Part shown: positions 51,978 through 62,440 of the stretch, piece after piece
Position numbering within the stretch: the stretch's first letter is position 1
Layout: the number at the start of each line of letters is the position of its first letter
Source: Phymatolithon calcareum
Taxonomy: Eukaryota; Rhodophyta; Florideophyceae; Hapalidiales
Direction of reading: 5' to 3'
Assembly: GCA_977006965.1 (NCBI GenBank)
Contig: OZ345355.1
Coordinates: forward strand, 2,728,001-2,792,000
Length of the DNA: 64,000 nt
Made by a program: the position numbers and the translations under genes
The notes under the pieces: model-generated
Told to the model about the DNA's origin: nothing
Databases searched by the model: none
The model's input: the letters and a program-made list of their open reading frames with translations, nothing else

Positions 51978-52817
51978 TTATTCGCAACGACACAGTGACT
52001 CTATAAGGTTCCATAGATTCCGGACCATGTCACCAAACAGCAGCGGTTGTCCGTTGAGCGCGTCTATGCAGCTACAGCTGTCAGTGAACCATCTGATAGT
52101 GCTGCCGCGGGAAAGTTGTAGTGTTAACTTTTCTTGGAAGGCCTGTACGGCGGCAAATGCCTCCGTGTCAAATGAAGAGCCGACAGCCCCAGTGGCCAGC
52201 GCTTCTTCCATAACAGTTTCTTTTCCGCGCAAAATCAGAATCCCAGCTCCACCGGCCTGGAATGGGATTGTACGATACATGTCGAGTGTGTCACTGTCTT
52301 CGTCGCACACGGTATCGAGTTGTTTCGAGGCGGTCCGGGTTGTTGAGTATGCGTGCTGGTCTTTGTCGTCGTAGGCCAAGAGGATCTCCGGGGGAATGCC
52401 GTGTAGAGACTCAAAACGTTTCGCTGCTTCGTGGTTCTGGTATTGAGAAGGACTGAATTTGCTCAACGTCGCAGTATACCAACCTTCATCCCATTTCACG
52501 GAGATTCGTTCGCGATGATTCAAGTCGCAGTAAAATTCATGCGGTACTTTTCCGACACTTCCGTCCGTCCATATTTCGATATCGGCAGGTTGTGCTGCAT
52601 TTCGCTCTAGAAGAAAAGCTTCTGTCGCGGTACGCATCTCCTCTGGATCATCCTTCCGCAGAACAGGAGTCGTGAAAGTTAAAAACCTGTTACTTGAGCT
52701 GTCCTTCTGAATTGGTCGTTGGATCCCATTGCGTGGGAGCGCAAGGATCCCTTTCTTCGCCAGGTGGTACGCGCTCGAGTCTCTCCACGACCCTACGTTG
52801 CGTCTAGAGTTCAACAT
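51978..52817 (-). pseudogene. LINE-G RNase H with ~76-residue internal insertion
   Basis: 279 residues. RNase H motifs: IEIWTDGSVGK (residues 81-90, first Asp), GGAGILIL (169-176), FDTEAFAAVQAF (Glu, 196-207) and IRWFTDSCSCIDAL (third Asp, 221-234). The gap between TDGS and GGAG is normally a few residues, but here residues 91-166 (DNA about 52,547-52,320) intervene. They include VKWDEGWYTATLSKFSPSQY and LLAYDDKDQHAYS, the V-W-(D/E)-GWY-A-x-L ... YDD-x-D pattern of Tudor/agenet-like barrels that bind methylated residues or nucleic acid. RNase H removes the RNA strand during cDNA synthesis. Confidence 0.72.
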
Positions 52818-52987
52818 ATTTTCTGCCTTGTGCGAAGCACAGGAGTGTCCGGTAGAAGTCGAAGTGCTTTGTACATGAAAAGAGTAGCTTGCATCTCTCC
52901 AATAGCTCGCAGGCTACTCATCCCAGTCAGTAACAGGAGCTTGGAAATTGTCGTAGCTTTCAAACATCCGCTAGCAGCTCGAGCCGC

Positions 52988-54198
52988 TTAGCTCCGAGCG
53001 ACTTCCATTTGCTTGATGTGGACGTCGAAGCCGTGTACAGCGAAAGCTGATGCACCGTATAGCGCAGGTAGCTCGCAGTAGCTCTTGCAGAAAGCTTCTA
53101 TCGTTGATGATTCCGCGCCCCAAGATGTTCCGCCGAGCGCTCGGATGAGACGGGTCTTGGACCGGAGTTTCTGGCTCACTTCCCGGCAGTGCAATTTGAA
53201 GCTAAGTCGTTGGTCGAAAGGAACTCCGAGGAACTTGCATGCCGCACCTGCGTCTATTGCCTCGCCATCGATATTGACTTCACCGTCAATAATTTCCTGC
53301 GGTGAGCGTCCGCCTGCAGCAAATCCTCGCACATTGCATTTCCGAGCGTTCACCTTGATTCGCAAACGGCTGCATAAACCGGAGAGTATCTCGGCAGCCT
53401 CATTGAGATTTGAGATGACCGTCATCCAAAGTGTTGTCGGCAGCATGGAAGCTGGTATCGTCTGCGAAACTAAAATGAACAAGGTCTTCAAGACGTACAT
53501 CTAAGTGCAATATATATAAGTTCCAAAGATTTGGCAACAACGAGCTCCCTTGCAGTAGTTCGCATCCAAGCACTCGCGACCGACCGACGATGTGGATGTG
53601 TCGACACCGGGCTCGGCGATCCGTCAAGTACGAATGCATCCAGCAGAGCATATTTGGAGGGCAATTAAGGTCCGCCATTTTTACGAGCAGCGCTGGAATC
53701 ACAACACGATCGTATGCAGAGCTGAAATCTACGAACAGGGCTGCGCTTTTACGACGACGGGAGAATGCGTCTGCCGTCCGCTGCGCCATAGCGGCTATAT
53801 GCTCGTGGGTGTTGCGATGTTGATGAAAGTTTCTATTCCACCCATTCCGTTAAACGCAATCCTATAAGGCGCTCGGCAATACGGTTGACAATTGATGACA
53901 GTGCAATAGGATGAGGGGCATTTGGATCATTCGGTTTGGGTATGCCGATGAGAAGCACCACTCTCCATTCAGTCGGTACAGTACCCTCGTGCCAGGTTCT
54001 GTTAACTAGGCCTAAGAGAGGACCATTAGCCATTGGAAAAAGGTGGCGAATGAATTCCACCTCTACTGCATCCGGGCCAGTTGCAGTACGTATTGGCATC
54101 GCACGCATTGCTGCAGTGAAGTCGCGAATAGAGAATTCCGGTCGCTTGCCAATTCTTTCCTCGCTTTTACTAAAGCATGCATATACTGCCATTGCCAC
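52988..54198 (-). pseudogene. LINE-G reverse transcriptase
   Basis: Three overlapping frames. Fingers: MPIRTATGPDAVEVEFIRHL and WRVVLLIGIPKPNDPNAPHP (54,198-53,833). Palm: motif A SAALFVDFSSAYDRVVIPAL, motif B CELLQGSSLLPNLWNLYILH, motif C HFSFADDTSFHAADN (53,789-53,400). Thumb: KFLGVPFDQRLSFKLHCREV and SYCELPALYGASAF (53,500-52,988). The catalytic Asp residues are kept but frames are broken at about 53,830 and 53,450. Confidence 0.82.
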
Positions 54199-54590
54199 TT
54201 CAAGTCTTGGGCCTTGACTTTATTGCCGTTTTTGGCGACGTATCCCTTAACGACATCGTCGGCAATGCTTTTGTCAGATTTACGGCAATCCTTCACAATG
54301 GTAGCTCTCGCGCGGCGTTTGCCCTCGATTGCAGCAAGAAGTATCCATCCCTTGCTGTCCGCCTTGACCGTTGAGGACAGGTCGCGCCAGCACTTCCGTT
54401 TAGCTGTGGCGATGACAATGTCCGAGTTAGCTCGTACTTCTGCAAGTACTGCGAGGGACTCCGGAGATGGATCGCGCTCATAAGCCTCGACCGCTTTCCT
54501 TCTCTCTTCGACAGCTGTCCCGCAGGCGTCGTTATACCAGATTTTTCCATTAAGATTTTCACGCGGTACGGCATGCTTCGCTCCAGCCAA
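54063..54590 (-). pseudogene. LINE-G linker between endonuclease and RT
   Basis: IWYNDACGTAVEERRKAVEA, YERDPSPESLAVLAEVRANS and KRKCWRDLSSTVKADSKGWI form the usual helical W..C......R..A connector of I-like elements. Confidence 0.6.
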
Positions 54591-54700
54591 TATGGACTTA
54601 ACGAAGCGCCGGTTTTCCTCGTCAATAGTGCTCTGGTTTTCAGGCCACTGAGCAAGCTTTTCATCGACCTTAGAAGAAAACTGTTACCGGTCTGCGGGTT

Positions 54701-55390
54701 TTAAGGACCAAAGAGCTTTCGAGCTTGATGCAAACGGTCAATTGTAACCAGGATGGGTCGGTGGTCACTGAACGTGGGTGGACGAACTTCCCACTGACAT
54801 TCAATCATGTACCCTCCAGGACATGCTGCAATGTCGACTGATGAGGGGCCGGAGGGGGAGATGAGAGTGGGTGATCCATCATTGAGCACTATCCGTTTAG
54901 TATATTCTAAGTAATCGTCCAAAACGTTCGCTTTGCTTGGGTCATAATTTTCAATGTCCCAAGAACTGTGAATGTTACAGTTCCCGAACAGCAACGAATC
55001 CTGACGCATCATTTCTTTCCAGTTGAAGCGGGAAACTGCAACCGGGGAAATGTAGAAGTGCGATACTGAAATAGACCTTCAAGATTTACGGAGACGAACA
55101 TCAAACTCGGCTACTTCGGCCTTTTTGCCTCGTTTCGTACCTCGGCATGTCACGGGGAACCCAAGACGTGCGTAAGTCAGGACGCCAACACCTAATAGAG
55201 TTCCATCGTCTCTGTCAACCTGGTTGACGAGTGCGATGCCGGTGATACGTGGAGGGGAGTCCTTCGGTCGAAACCACGTCTCAGACAGCAACAAAATGTC
55301 TGCCTTCGTGTCGTGCGCGAGTTTGGCAAGTTGAGCAGCGCGTCCTGCCTTGTGCACCGACAGACAGTTGAGTTGCAACAGTCGTAGCGG
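54701..55390 (-). pseudogene. LINE-G apurinic/apyrimidinic-type endonuclease
   Basis: One frame with a single TGA at 55,081. N-terminal QLNCLSVHKAGRAAQLAKLA, catalytic Glu in ADILLLSETWF, Asn/His block FGNCNIHSSWD, GPSSVDIAACPG and the C-terminal SDHRPILVTI with the catalytic Asp-His. This enzyme nicks the target to prime cDNA synthesis. In the NCN block the Asp of the usual GDFN is Asn. Confidence 0.8.
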
Positions 55391-55432
55391 GGCTGGGTTG
55401 GTCTCGACGTCGCTCGATCGGAGGAGGATGAG
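55388..55432 (-). other. 2A-like peptide motif before the endonuclease
   Basis: In the endonuclease frame the residues immediately upstream read LILLRSSDVETNPAP. The 2A ribosome-skipping consensus is LL..(S)GDVExNPGP. Here Gly before Asp is Ser and the final Gly is Ala, changes expected to weaken or abolish skipping. The frame is closed by a TGA about eight codons further upstream (55,454-55,456). Confidence 0.65.
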
Positions 55433-55639
55433 CCATGACCAGTGTGTCCATTTTCAGAAAACGGCAGAGAGGGACGGTGTTTGCCCGATTGGGCAGGTAT
55501 GAAATTTGAACAAAGTTCTGGGTTGGATTCCATTTTGTCTCCCAGGTGAGTTGCACCTCGGAGTCCAGCTGCACTACGTGGAAACGGAACCCGTGCGACC
55601 CATATTCGGTCTATATCTATATGTATATATACATACTCT

Positions 55640-55860
55640 ATGTCTTTTTGGAGCACTACAAGCTCAATTACAGCACTAATGCCAAGGAATATCGCTTACG
55701 GCGTTTTTCTTAACACCGGGACTCTGTTGAGAAACAGTCTTAAATACCTCAGGCGCACAGTTCTGTCTCTGATATATGACTCTACTCGCAGCCTATTCGT
55801 TGTGTCTTTATGGAACCTCGCCATGAGCATGAAGACTCGCTACTATCTTTTAAAGAAAAA
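55640..55860 (-). mobile_element. LINE-E fragment without tail
   Basis: The + sequence GGAGCACTACAAGCTCAATT, ACAGCACTAATGCCAAGGAA and CTTAAATACCTCAGGCGCAC aligns with the LINE-E C-terminal block (for example 4440-4545). The right edge joins a + strand A-rich tail (TCTTTTAAAGAAAAATCTAC, 55,848-55,867). Confidence 0.5.
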
Positions 55861-56064
55861 TCTACAATTCATCTTCTTCCTGTAATTATGAATTTCTTCT
55901 GTTCGCGCGTACTGTTCTACGTTACAGACTTAATTGATATCCTGCGCTACTCTCTTCATCGGCGCCATCCCGTTTCCGAGCTATGACGTTGAGAGGGTTA
56001 CTGAGTTGAAGCCAACGGTCCTCTGTTTGAGTGCGATAGGATGTGTAGGATTTATTTAAAATCT

Positions 56065-56370
56065 GCCCATACGTATATGTGTTGATTTACTTTAGAAGTT
56101 CCCAAGGCCTCTGTTCAAGAGTAACAGGGCCGCTTGTGCACTATTTCCTAAGCTAACGTAGTTTGACTATTCAGTATATACTTGATTCGTATTCTCTCCC
56201 AACAAGTGCTCTAGTGTCTATTGTACGGACGTCCTCAATTGAGTTAACAATTAAAAGCTTATAAAGGCTAACGGAAATCATGCGGAATACCATTTTGGAG
56301 CCACATATAGAAAGCCCGCCCTTTCTACTGCTCTCAGAGATCTCATCTTCTGCCATAAAGGGGGTCTTGC
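56065..56370 (-). mobile_element. LINE-E 3' end
   Basis: TATATGTGTTGATTTACTTT then AGAAGTTCCCAAGGCCTC and AAGAGTAACAGGGCCGC is a LINE-E tail in complement. The ORF 56,171-56,356 ends TRALVGREYESSIY, matching GALVGRELRIK in the 45-kb copy. It ends at the segmental-duplication border. Confidence 0.6.
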
Positions 56371-56556
56371 GACTGCAACGTGTAGTATTGTGAATCGTTC
56401 AGTTCGGGCTTACAGGGTCGACCAGGAATGTGCTATCCACGGTAATTACAATTACCTCGGCGATAGGATAATTAGCTTCTTTTTGTTCCTCTGCGACGTC
56501 GTCGTGCTACTTATGCCACATTCGACGTCCCTCTGGAGTAAAGGGGGCAAGCACCC

Positions 56557-57767
56557 TTGACTAGAAGTCTTCGTGCCCACATCTATAACGGTTCCCTAGA
56601 TGGATCTCTTGGTCGGCTTCCTTCGGCGCTAGCATCGTTGTACCGCTTATTCACATCTGATGCCCTGACTCATCTGTTTCCTTTGTTTCTTTTCCGTTCG
56701 AGTAACAACTCTTTGCTTGACTTCGGGGATCTTCGTGCTCGCTCTGCCATGCGCTACCGCACATCGCTCGCTTGTTTACAGTCCAGGCCCGCGCATATCC
56801 ATTATACTAATCATCGACAAGCAGAACTGTGTGCTGCGATGACACAAGAAAGGGATCCCCGTCGACGAGTCTGTGCTCCAGTTCACGGCAAAGAAACTGC
56901 AGTTGTGAGTCTAGCAGAGTGATGCAGACTTTCTGGTTTCAAGATAATGTCGAAAAGAATTAATCGGACTGTTCTGGAAGTTCTTATTGAACAAATTAAA
57001 GGTCAATCAAGCACATTCTTGCGCGTGAAGTTGATCATGGTGCAACAAGCGAGGCCTAAATCAAAGGTGAAGACAGTCAAGATTATCAGCATTAAGCCAG
57101 GGAATGTTGCAGTAGACGCTCAAGCGACCCCCCGGGGTGATTTGCGTCACCGTCGGGAAGAAGACGACCGGTGCCTTCGAGTTCAGATACAGCTTACAGT
57201 GCGGCACCGAGCAGAACTCTTGTGAATATCGCGGTCTCCTCTGCGCGTGGTCCCATCCAAGACAGTAGTGAGGCTCTGGAAATCCCATCAGGAAACTGAA
57301 AGATCTTTTATCGTCCTGTTACTGGCTCCCTAGAATATGCGTTGCACGGATCTTCGGACTAGGCATCAAAAGAACCCGTCGATGTTATTACCCCGGATCG
57401 GAGGCCTGATGCCGTGGCGCACGATGACTTGAGGCAACGTATGCCGGAACCTGGCGAATCGATTGTCTGAACTCTTATTTCGCAAGTGTCGAGACAGAAG
57501 AGATGCTTCTCCGAATGGGTCTGCGTTGTAAAAATTGCGGCCAAGAAAAACCGTATGGACTTTCTCTCCAAAATCGAGCTCTCGGAGAAACGTCAATCTG
57601 TCTCTACAGTGCCGAAGTGTTGGAGCGGTGGCCTATTATTGATGGCTTTCATGTGGTTGGACCGAGATCTCCGATACTTCATTTCGACGATATGCTCTAC
57701 CCTGGAACGGAATCTGTACTGTCTCGTACGCTGCCGTCAGCTGGATGATGAAACTGCCTGCGTTTAG
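56557..57767 (+). pseudogene. Decayed ORF block, right copy
   Basis: Counterpart of 1541-2642: pieces 56,557-56,922, 56,947-57,225 (MSKRINRTVLEVLIEQIKG, ending earlier than on the left) and 57,486-57,767 (VCVVKIAAKKNRMDFLSKIE, WLDRDLRYFISTIC). Function unknown. Confidence 0.35.
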
Positions 57768-58089
57768 CCGTCCATACCCCAAGCCGAAGCTTTTGAGATC
57801 TATTATTCTGCGTGCGCTCAAAATGACACTCACAATCGGTGTCGACAAGAAAGCCTGAATATGGAGAAAAAGCAGCGCACTCAAAACTGGTCTTTTTGGG
57901 TCAATTATTCTCTATGGGCAATATGCGTCGTTGAGAGCTGGTTTCTTTACTCTGAAGTTCACTCAGAGGCACAGAAGAAGATGACCCAGCGGAAGTTTTA
58001 TGTAGAGCTGGCAATTCAGCTGATGTATAACTCGTGCGACTAGTACTACTCTCGACGTCGCTCTGTCACCCCGGAGCCGGGATTCGTGT

Positions 58090-58868
58090 CTGGCAGCGGT
58101 TTGGGTACGCATCTAACTCCTACAAAAAAGAAACGTAAGACTGCCGATAAGGTGCTCACCCCTTATACTTTGCAGAATAGATGCATTTTTTTGCAAAGTC
58201 ATGAAGACGAGGCTTGACTTCTCGTCCAGCTCAAGACGTGATGGTGCTTTAATTTACCTACGTGGCACATCTACAGGTAGGAATTGTTTTGCCCGGCACG
58301 TGGAGGTTATCCATGAGCTCGATGTCTTCGACGACACAAGTTCTTCAAACGTGGAAAGAGACCGCCTAGAATCGAAGTGGAAACGGAAGATTCCATGCGA
58401 TGAGACATGTGAACTGCCGTCAGTACTCAAGTTCCCCAAGATGATGCACAGACAACTCGCGCTGCAGTATGCCTGCGGAAGATTCCCACAGGTGTCAACA
58501 ACAAGTATGACTGAAAAATTTGGCATAAGAGCCAGAGAGCATATGGAGAACCTTTGAAAGCACGCTAGCAGTGTACGACCTAGAGAAAGAAAAGCGACTA
58601 GAAGCAGAAAGGCGATAGATGATCTCTTACTATTTAGCAAGACACTCATAGAACGCATGGAGAACGTGAAAGGCCTGTATTGATTCGTTCGAGTCCAAGC
58701 ACCAGCAATCATGTAGAGGACTGAGATAGGATTATTTTGAATTCTGCGTTTTCCTGTCTGCGATACTAGTGGGAGATTCGTGAGCTGCAAAAAGGTAGGT
58801 AGCATCAGAGGAAGCCTCGCCCATATCTTCGGAAGTCTGTGGGACTTTTAAATAAACTTGATTAAAAA
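58090..58868 (+). mobile_element. LINE-A fragment, right duplication copy
   Basis: ORF 58,201-58,557 carries RLESKWKRKIPCDETCELPS, HRQLALQYACGRFPQVSTTS and stops at 58,555 through a one-base insertion (MENL). The left copy reads past this point. The tail CTTTTAAATAAACTTGATTA ends near 58,868. Confidence 0.7.
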
Positions 58869-59439
58869 AAAGTTCTTCAAACTACTTTCTTAACACAAAT
58901 ACGGCTCTGTCATGTGAAGTTTTTCTGAATTGCGACCGAAAAATCCCTACGAGTGCACCTTACTCTTCCCGAAAAAGAGCGGGTGAGGATTAATGGCGGT
59001 CACCACTCTACTTGTAGAGTTTATCCTGCCAAGCGACAACGCTTTTCAACAAATTCCACACAGTATCCACAAGGCTCTTCTTCTACTCCGCCATACAATC
59101 GCGGTGATAACTCCTTTCCGCCCCCTTCCCGCGATTTTCCTCTTAACGTCATCCAACTCCCTCCCTCCTCTCCCAACCTCTTGTCTCACTCTCCAAACTC
59201 CGCCTGGTAGAACGTTACGCGCACCGCATCGGCCTGCATGACCCGCATCCACCGCGAAAGCTTCTTACGCCCAATACTTATGTGCGACCTGCGCTTTGTG
59301 CACAACTTCGACTTTGTGCACATCGCACGCTCGAAATGACCTGTCATCCTCCGTAGATACTTTTCCCGCGTCTTTACCCCCCTCTTGTCCGTTCTGTGCA
59401 TCCGACAGGGCGCGAACAGGTAGAGCGCCTTTGAAAAAG

Positions 59440-60009
59440 CCATAAAAATATATTTCAATATCGTGAAAAATATAGTCCTCAATTGAGGCAAAAATCCAGT
59501 ACAATAGACGCTTGTGAGTCGCTTATATTCATATTCAATTTCAGAACTAATCTTGGATGATCAAATAATGCGTTGGAGCGCGACCAGCTCAGTCACGGCT
59601 ATGACACCAAAGTATGCACCTAGTATTGATTTTCTACAAAGAGAGGCTCTGTTGAATATCATCCGTAGGCATCGCAACTGTGCCGTCTTTTCTCTTACAC
59701 GGAGAACTACCGGTAGATTGTTCTAATGAGTTCGTATCTCGAGAGATCTGCCCTCTTCTTCCTTTGCCCATAACTCAATTATTTCTTTTCGTTGCCCTTT
59801 ATTTGAGACTGAGCCCTCCTCCTTTCTTCGAGAGCTTGCTGCAGATCTTCATATTTCTTGAAACACTCTGGGTTCTTTGTTGCCTCCTTAATGTCTTCAC
59901 CTCTTTCGGAATAATCATCTGCCTCATCGAGGAGTCTCTTTTGTCTCACTAGACTCACAGAAAACCTTTTTTCTTATTGACTTCTCGTCATGGCTGGTGG
60001 CTCTTGTCA
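59440..60009 (-). mobile_element. LINE-E fragment, right duplication copy
   Basis: Duplicate of 4313-4880, with the C-terminal block at about 59,530-59,680 and the acidic helical part to 59,930. It is cut at 60,009 by the deletion junction. Confidence 0.6.
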
Positions 60010-60100
60010 AGAAAGACGCTGTCTGTGGCCGTGTGGCCATCGCAAAGCTGCGTTGATCACTTTTAAATAAAAATTATATTTTTTCTTCTTCTTCTTCTTC
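60010..60100 (+). mobile_element. LINE-D tail remnant with (TTC)n
   Basis: Only the last part of the tail seen at 7303-7395 remains: GACGCTGTCTGTGGCCGTGT ... CTTTTAAATAAAAATTATAT and a TTC microsatellite. Confidence 0.6.
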
Positions 60101-60368
60101 TAGCAAGTACAAAAATTTGTCGTTTGTGGATAAGACCAAGATTCCAAGGTTAAGTGACGTGCAGAAGTGTGTGCCTTCTTGGCTTTTTCAGGCCAAGATA
60201 TTTATTGATCGTATAAGTGCTAATGTGAAACTGTAGCCAAATGTACCCAAGAACCTGCATTTGTAGAGGAGAAACATCAGTGGCCGGACAGTTCAAAAAC
60301 GTTGATGACAGAAAAAATGAGGGAATTTGAAATCTAGGACTCTTACAGTTGAAAAATTGGATATCTAG

Positions 60369-60944
60369 GTGTACTCGGTCTGTGTGTACCGCCACCCCCA
60401 CCCCGAAGCTCACCTCGCCACTAAAATGCGGGTCATACCCCAGCGGGGCGAGTACGCTGGAGCCACATTCGACGACTTGCTTGCAGCGATTGTCGCGCAA
60501 AATGCCGGGCTAAATAAGTCGCAACTCATCTTCGACCGCCGTCCAAGAAGAATCAGCGCCGTTTGCAGCGCAGGACGGGACCAATGTGGCTTTCGCGCCT
60601 ACGCCTCGGCACTAAAGAAGGAAGAGGGCATCAGGCTGACTCAATTCGAACATCACATGTGCCCCTGGGGACCTCAGCGGGCGCGGCAAGTGAAGACGTC
60701 GTTGTTGGCTAGTCTTGCTCCCGCAATCAAAGACTTTGTTTCTAGCAAAGGCAGGTCGGGTGGGAACACTCGTCAACTTCAAGAAATTGTAAAGCGCCAA
60801 TCGGGCATCGAGATAAGCGCGGACCATGCACATCGAGTTGTGAAGTGCAAAAAGGGTGGCAACGATCAGCACTTCGGCCAGTGCTGCGTGTTAACGTCAT
60901 TCATGAGCGCGCTCAAGGCGCGCGACCCCGCGCAATCCCACTAA
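60369..60944 (+). pseudogene. MULE transposase N-terminal region, right copy
   Basis: 191 residues: CGFRAYASALKKEEGIRLTQ, H.CPWGPQRARQVKTSLLAS and QLQEIVKRQSGIEISADHAH, as in the left copy. His and Cys of the EHHMCPWG segment are preserved here, which may be closer to the ancestral form. No DDE core. Confidence 0.62.
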
Positions 60945-61507
60945 CTGCGGCGTACAATGTGCGAGTCACCCGCAACTTCGAGTACAACTGCGAGTGCAAG
61001 CATGGTGAGGAGTACCTACGCCCATGCTCCCACGCTGTGGCCTCCATCAACGCTGCGCACACGGCGAGAAAACTCGAAGAGTTTAACCCGTGGGACAGTC
61101 GCTGGCTCAACCCGATTTGGCACTCCGAAACGTTGCGCAAGCAGCACGCGTCCGCCGTGAATCGTGCGGCAGTGCATGGAGAGCAACTAGATCAGATAGA
61201 GCTGATACCCGCTCACCTCAACCCAAAGCCCGGACGAAAGCGAATGTGCCCGTACGAGCCGTCAGACAGCCATGCTCGCCTCTGGCCCGCGTGTGGAATG
61301 ACGGGGCAATTTGCTTCGACCTGCGAAAAACCGAGCATTAAACACATGGCTGTGTCGAACGAAAGGAGGCGAAGAAAGCCGCCGAGAAAGTCATCATCGA
61401 CCCCACGCAGACCGAGTAGGTGGCGAGGTGAGCTTCGGGGTGAGGGTAACGGTACACACAGACCGAGTAGACCTAGATATCCAATTTTACAACTGCAAGA
61501 GTCCTAG
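60880..61507 (+). pseudogene. MULE SWIM finger plus zinc knuckle, right copy
   Basis: One open frame: FEYNCECKHGEEYLRPCSHA (SWIM: Cys-x-Cys, Cys-x-His), RRAAV-like helix, then CPYEPSDSHARLWPACGMTG and QFASTC. The knuckle His is Gln here (CGMTGQFASTC) whereas the left copy keeps His. The basic end RRRRKPPRKSSSTPRRPSRW is probably TIR read-through. Confidence 0.65.
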
Positions 61508-61552
61508 ATATCCAATTCCCTCAAAAAAATTATCTCGTCTGTTTGAATTGTG

Positions 61553-62440
61553 GCGGGGATGTATGTTGATTTATTTTAAAATCTCCCAAAGCCTCAATTT
61601 GTGTATGGAGAATGCATGATGCTCTAACGGCGAAGATTTCCAAGACGATGTAAGACGTCTTGCGACTGTCCCGCTCCAACTATTCATGTGCATCAAATCA
61701 GTACTGAGGTATGAAGCAATGATTCAGGATCGAGTCCAGCGATCCGCGTGGTCATCGCGTATGCAGCACATTGCGAATCGTCTATCCACGGCAAGCCCAT
61801 TCAATGCCAAGAGTACAAAAGCAATTCCAATCCCTTTTACTTAGTCACATTGATTTATCTGCATTTCATGCGTTCGTGTCATCGCAGGAGTTCGTATGCT
61901 CCTCACTCGAGATCTTTAGAGTTTGAAGAGTTAGTGTGAGTTTAGACATAAGTGTTTCCGCCCAGAGAGATAGGAGGGGGTGAGGACGAGGCAGGAGTAA
62001 ATTGATTATTTTTCACCGCAAAGATTGCGCGCCGACAAGGTTACACACGATCGCAATAGCGGCAACGGGCTGACGACCCTGAACCACGCTATACCGGCCA
62101 TCGACATGGCATCGTCACTTTCACCGCCGGGTTCTCTAGTGTAACAGGCAGCTTCTCGCTGTTCGCCATACTCATCTCTCTACTATCCTTCTAATATCTC
62201 CTTAATACGAATTTCTTTACCTGTGAGGGCCCGGGTTAGTCTTTTGCTTTCATTTTCCGGATCCTGGTCCATCTTCATAGACCGTAGTATACGTTGCATC
62301 ACGATAAGCTCAACGAAAGCACCAGTCCCAAAGATTTGTGGTCCCAATCCCGAGGTTTTGTTTGTACACCGCACGATCAGCCCGGTGATAGCTTTCAGCG
62401 TGGAGGGAGAATTTGTGGAAGGGGATCAGGAGGACTCGAG
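61553..62440 (-). mobile_element. LINE-E, right copy, split by the shared ~540-bp insertion
   Basis: Tail at 61,553-61,600, insertion 61,601-62,140, continuation 62,141-62,440. ORF 62,183-62,374 ends with MKMDQDPENESKRLTRALTG and KEIRIKEILEG, the best-preserved C-terminus of the family. The left copy lacks everything beyond 62,243. Confidence 0.65.

Larger units (their letters stand above)
51505..55600 (-). mobile_element. LINE-G: degenerate EN-RT-RNase H non-LTR retrotransposon
   Basis: The minus strand encodes, in order, a 2A-like motif (55,432-55,388), apurinic-type endonuclease (55,387-54,701), linker (54,590-54,063), RT (54,198-52,988), RNase H (52,817-51,978) and a CCHC-type zinc motif (51,760-51,524). 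Frames shift at least five times and there are stops, so the copy is dead. The EN-RT-RNH-CCHC order with an N-terminal 2A is known from I/ingi-type elements such as trypanosomatid L1Tc and ingi. It is not closely related to LINE-A to F, which lack RNase H here. Confidence 0.88.
60319..61522 (+). mobile_element. Internally deleted MULE, right copy
   Basis: TIRs begin GAGGGAATTTGAAATCTAGG (left) and, in complement, GAGGGAATTGGATATCTAGG (right). A-rich flanks correspond to the 9-bp duplication of the left copy. It keeps a short in-frame segment near 60,530 that the left copy has lost. Confidence 0.85.
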
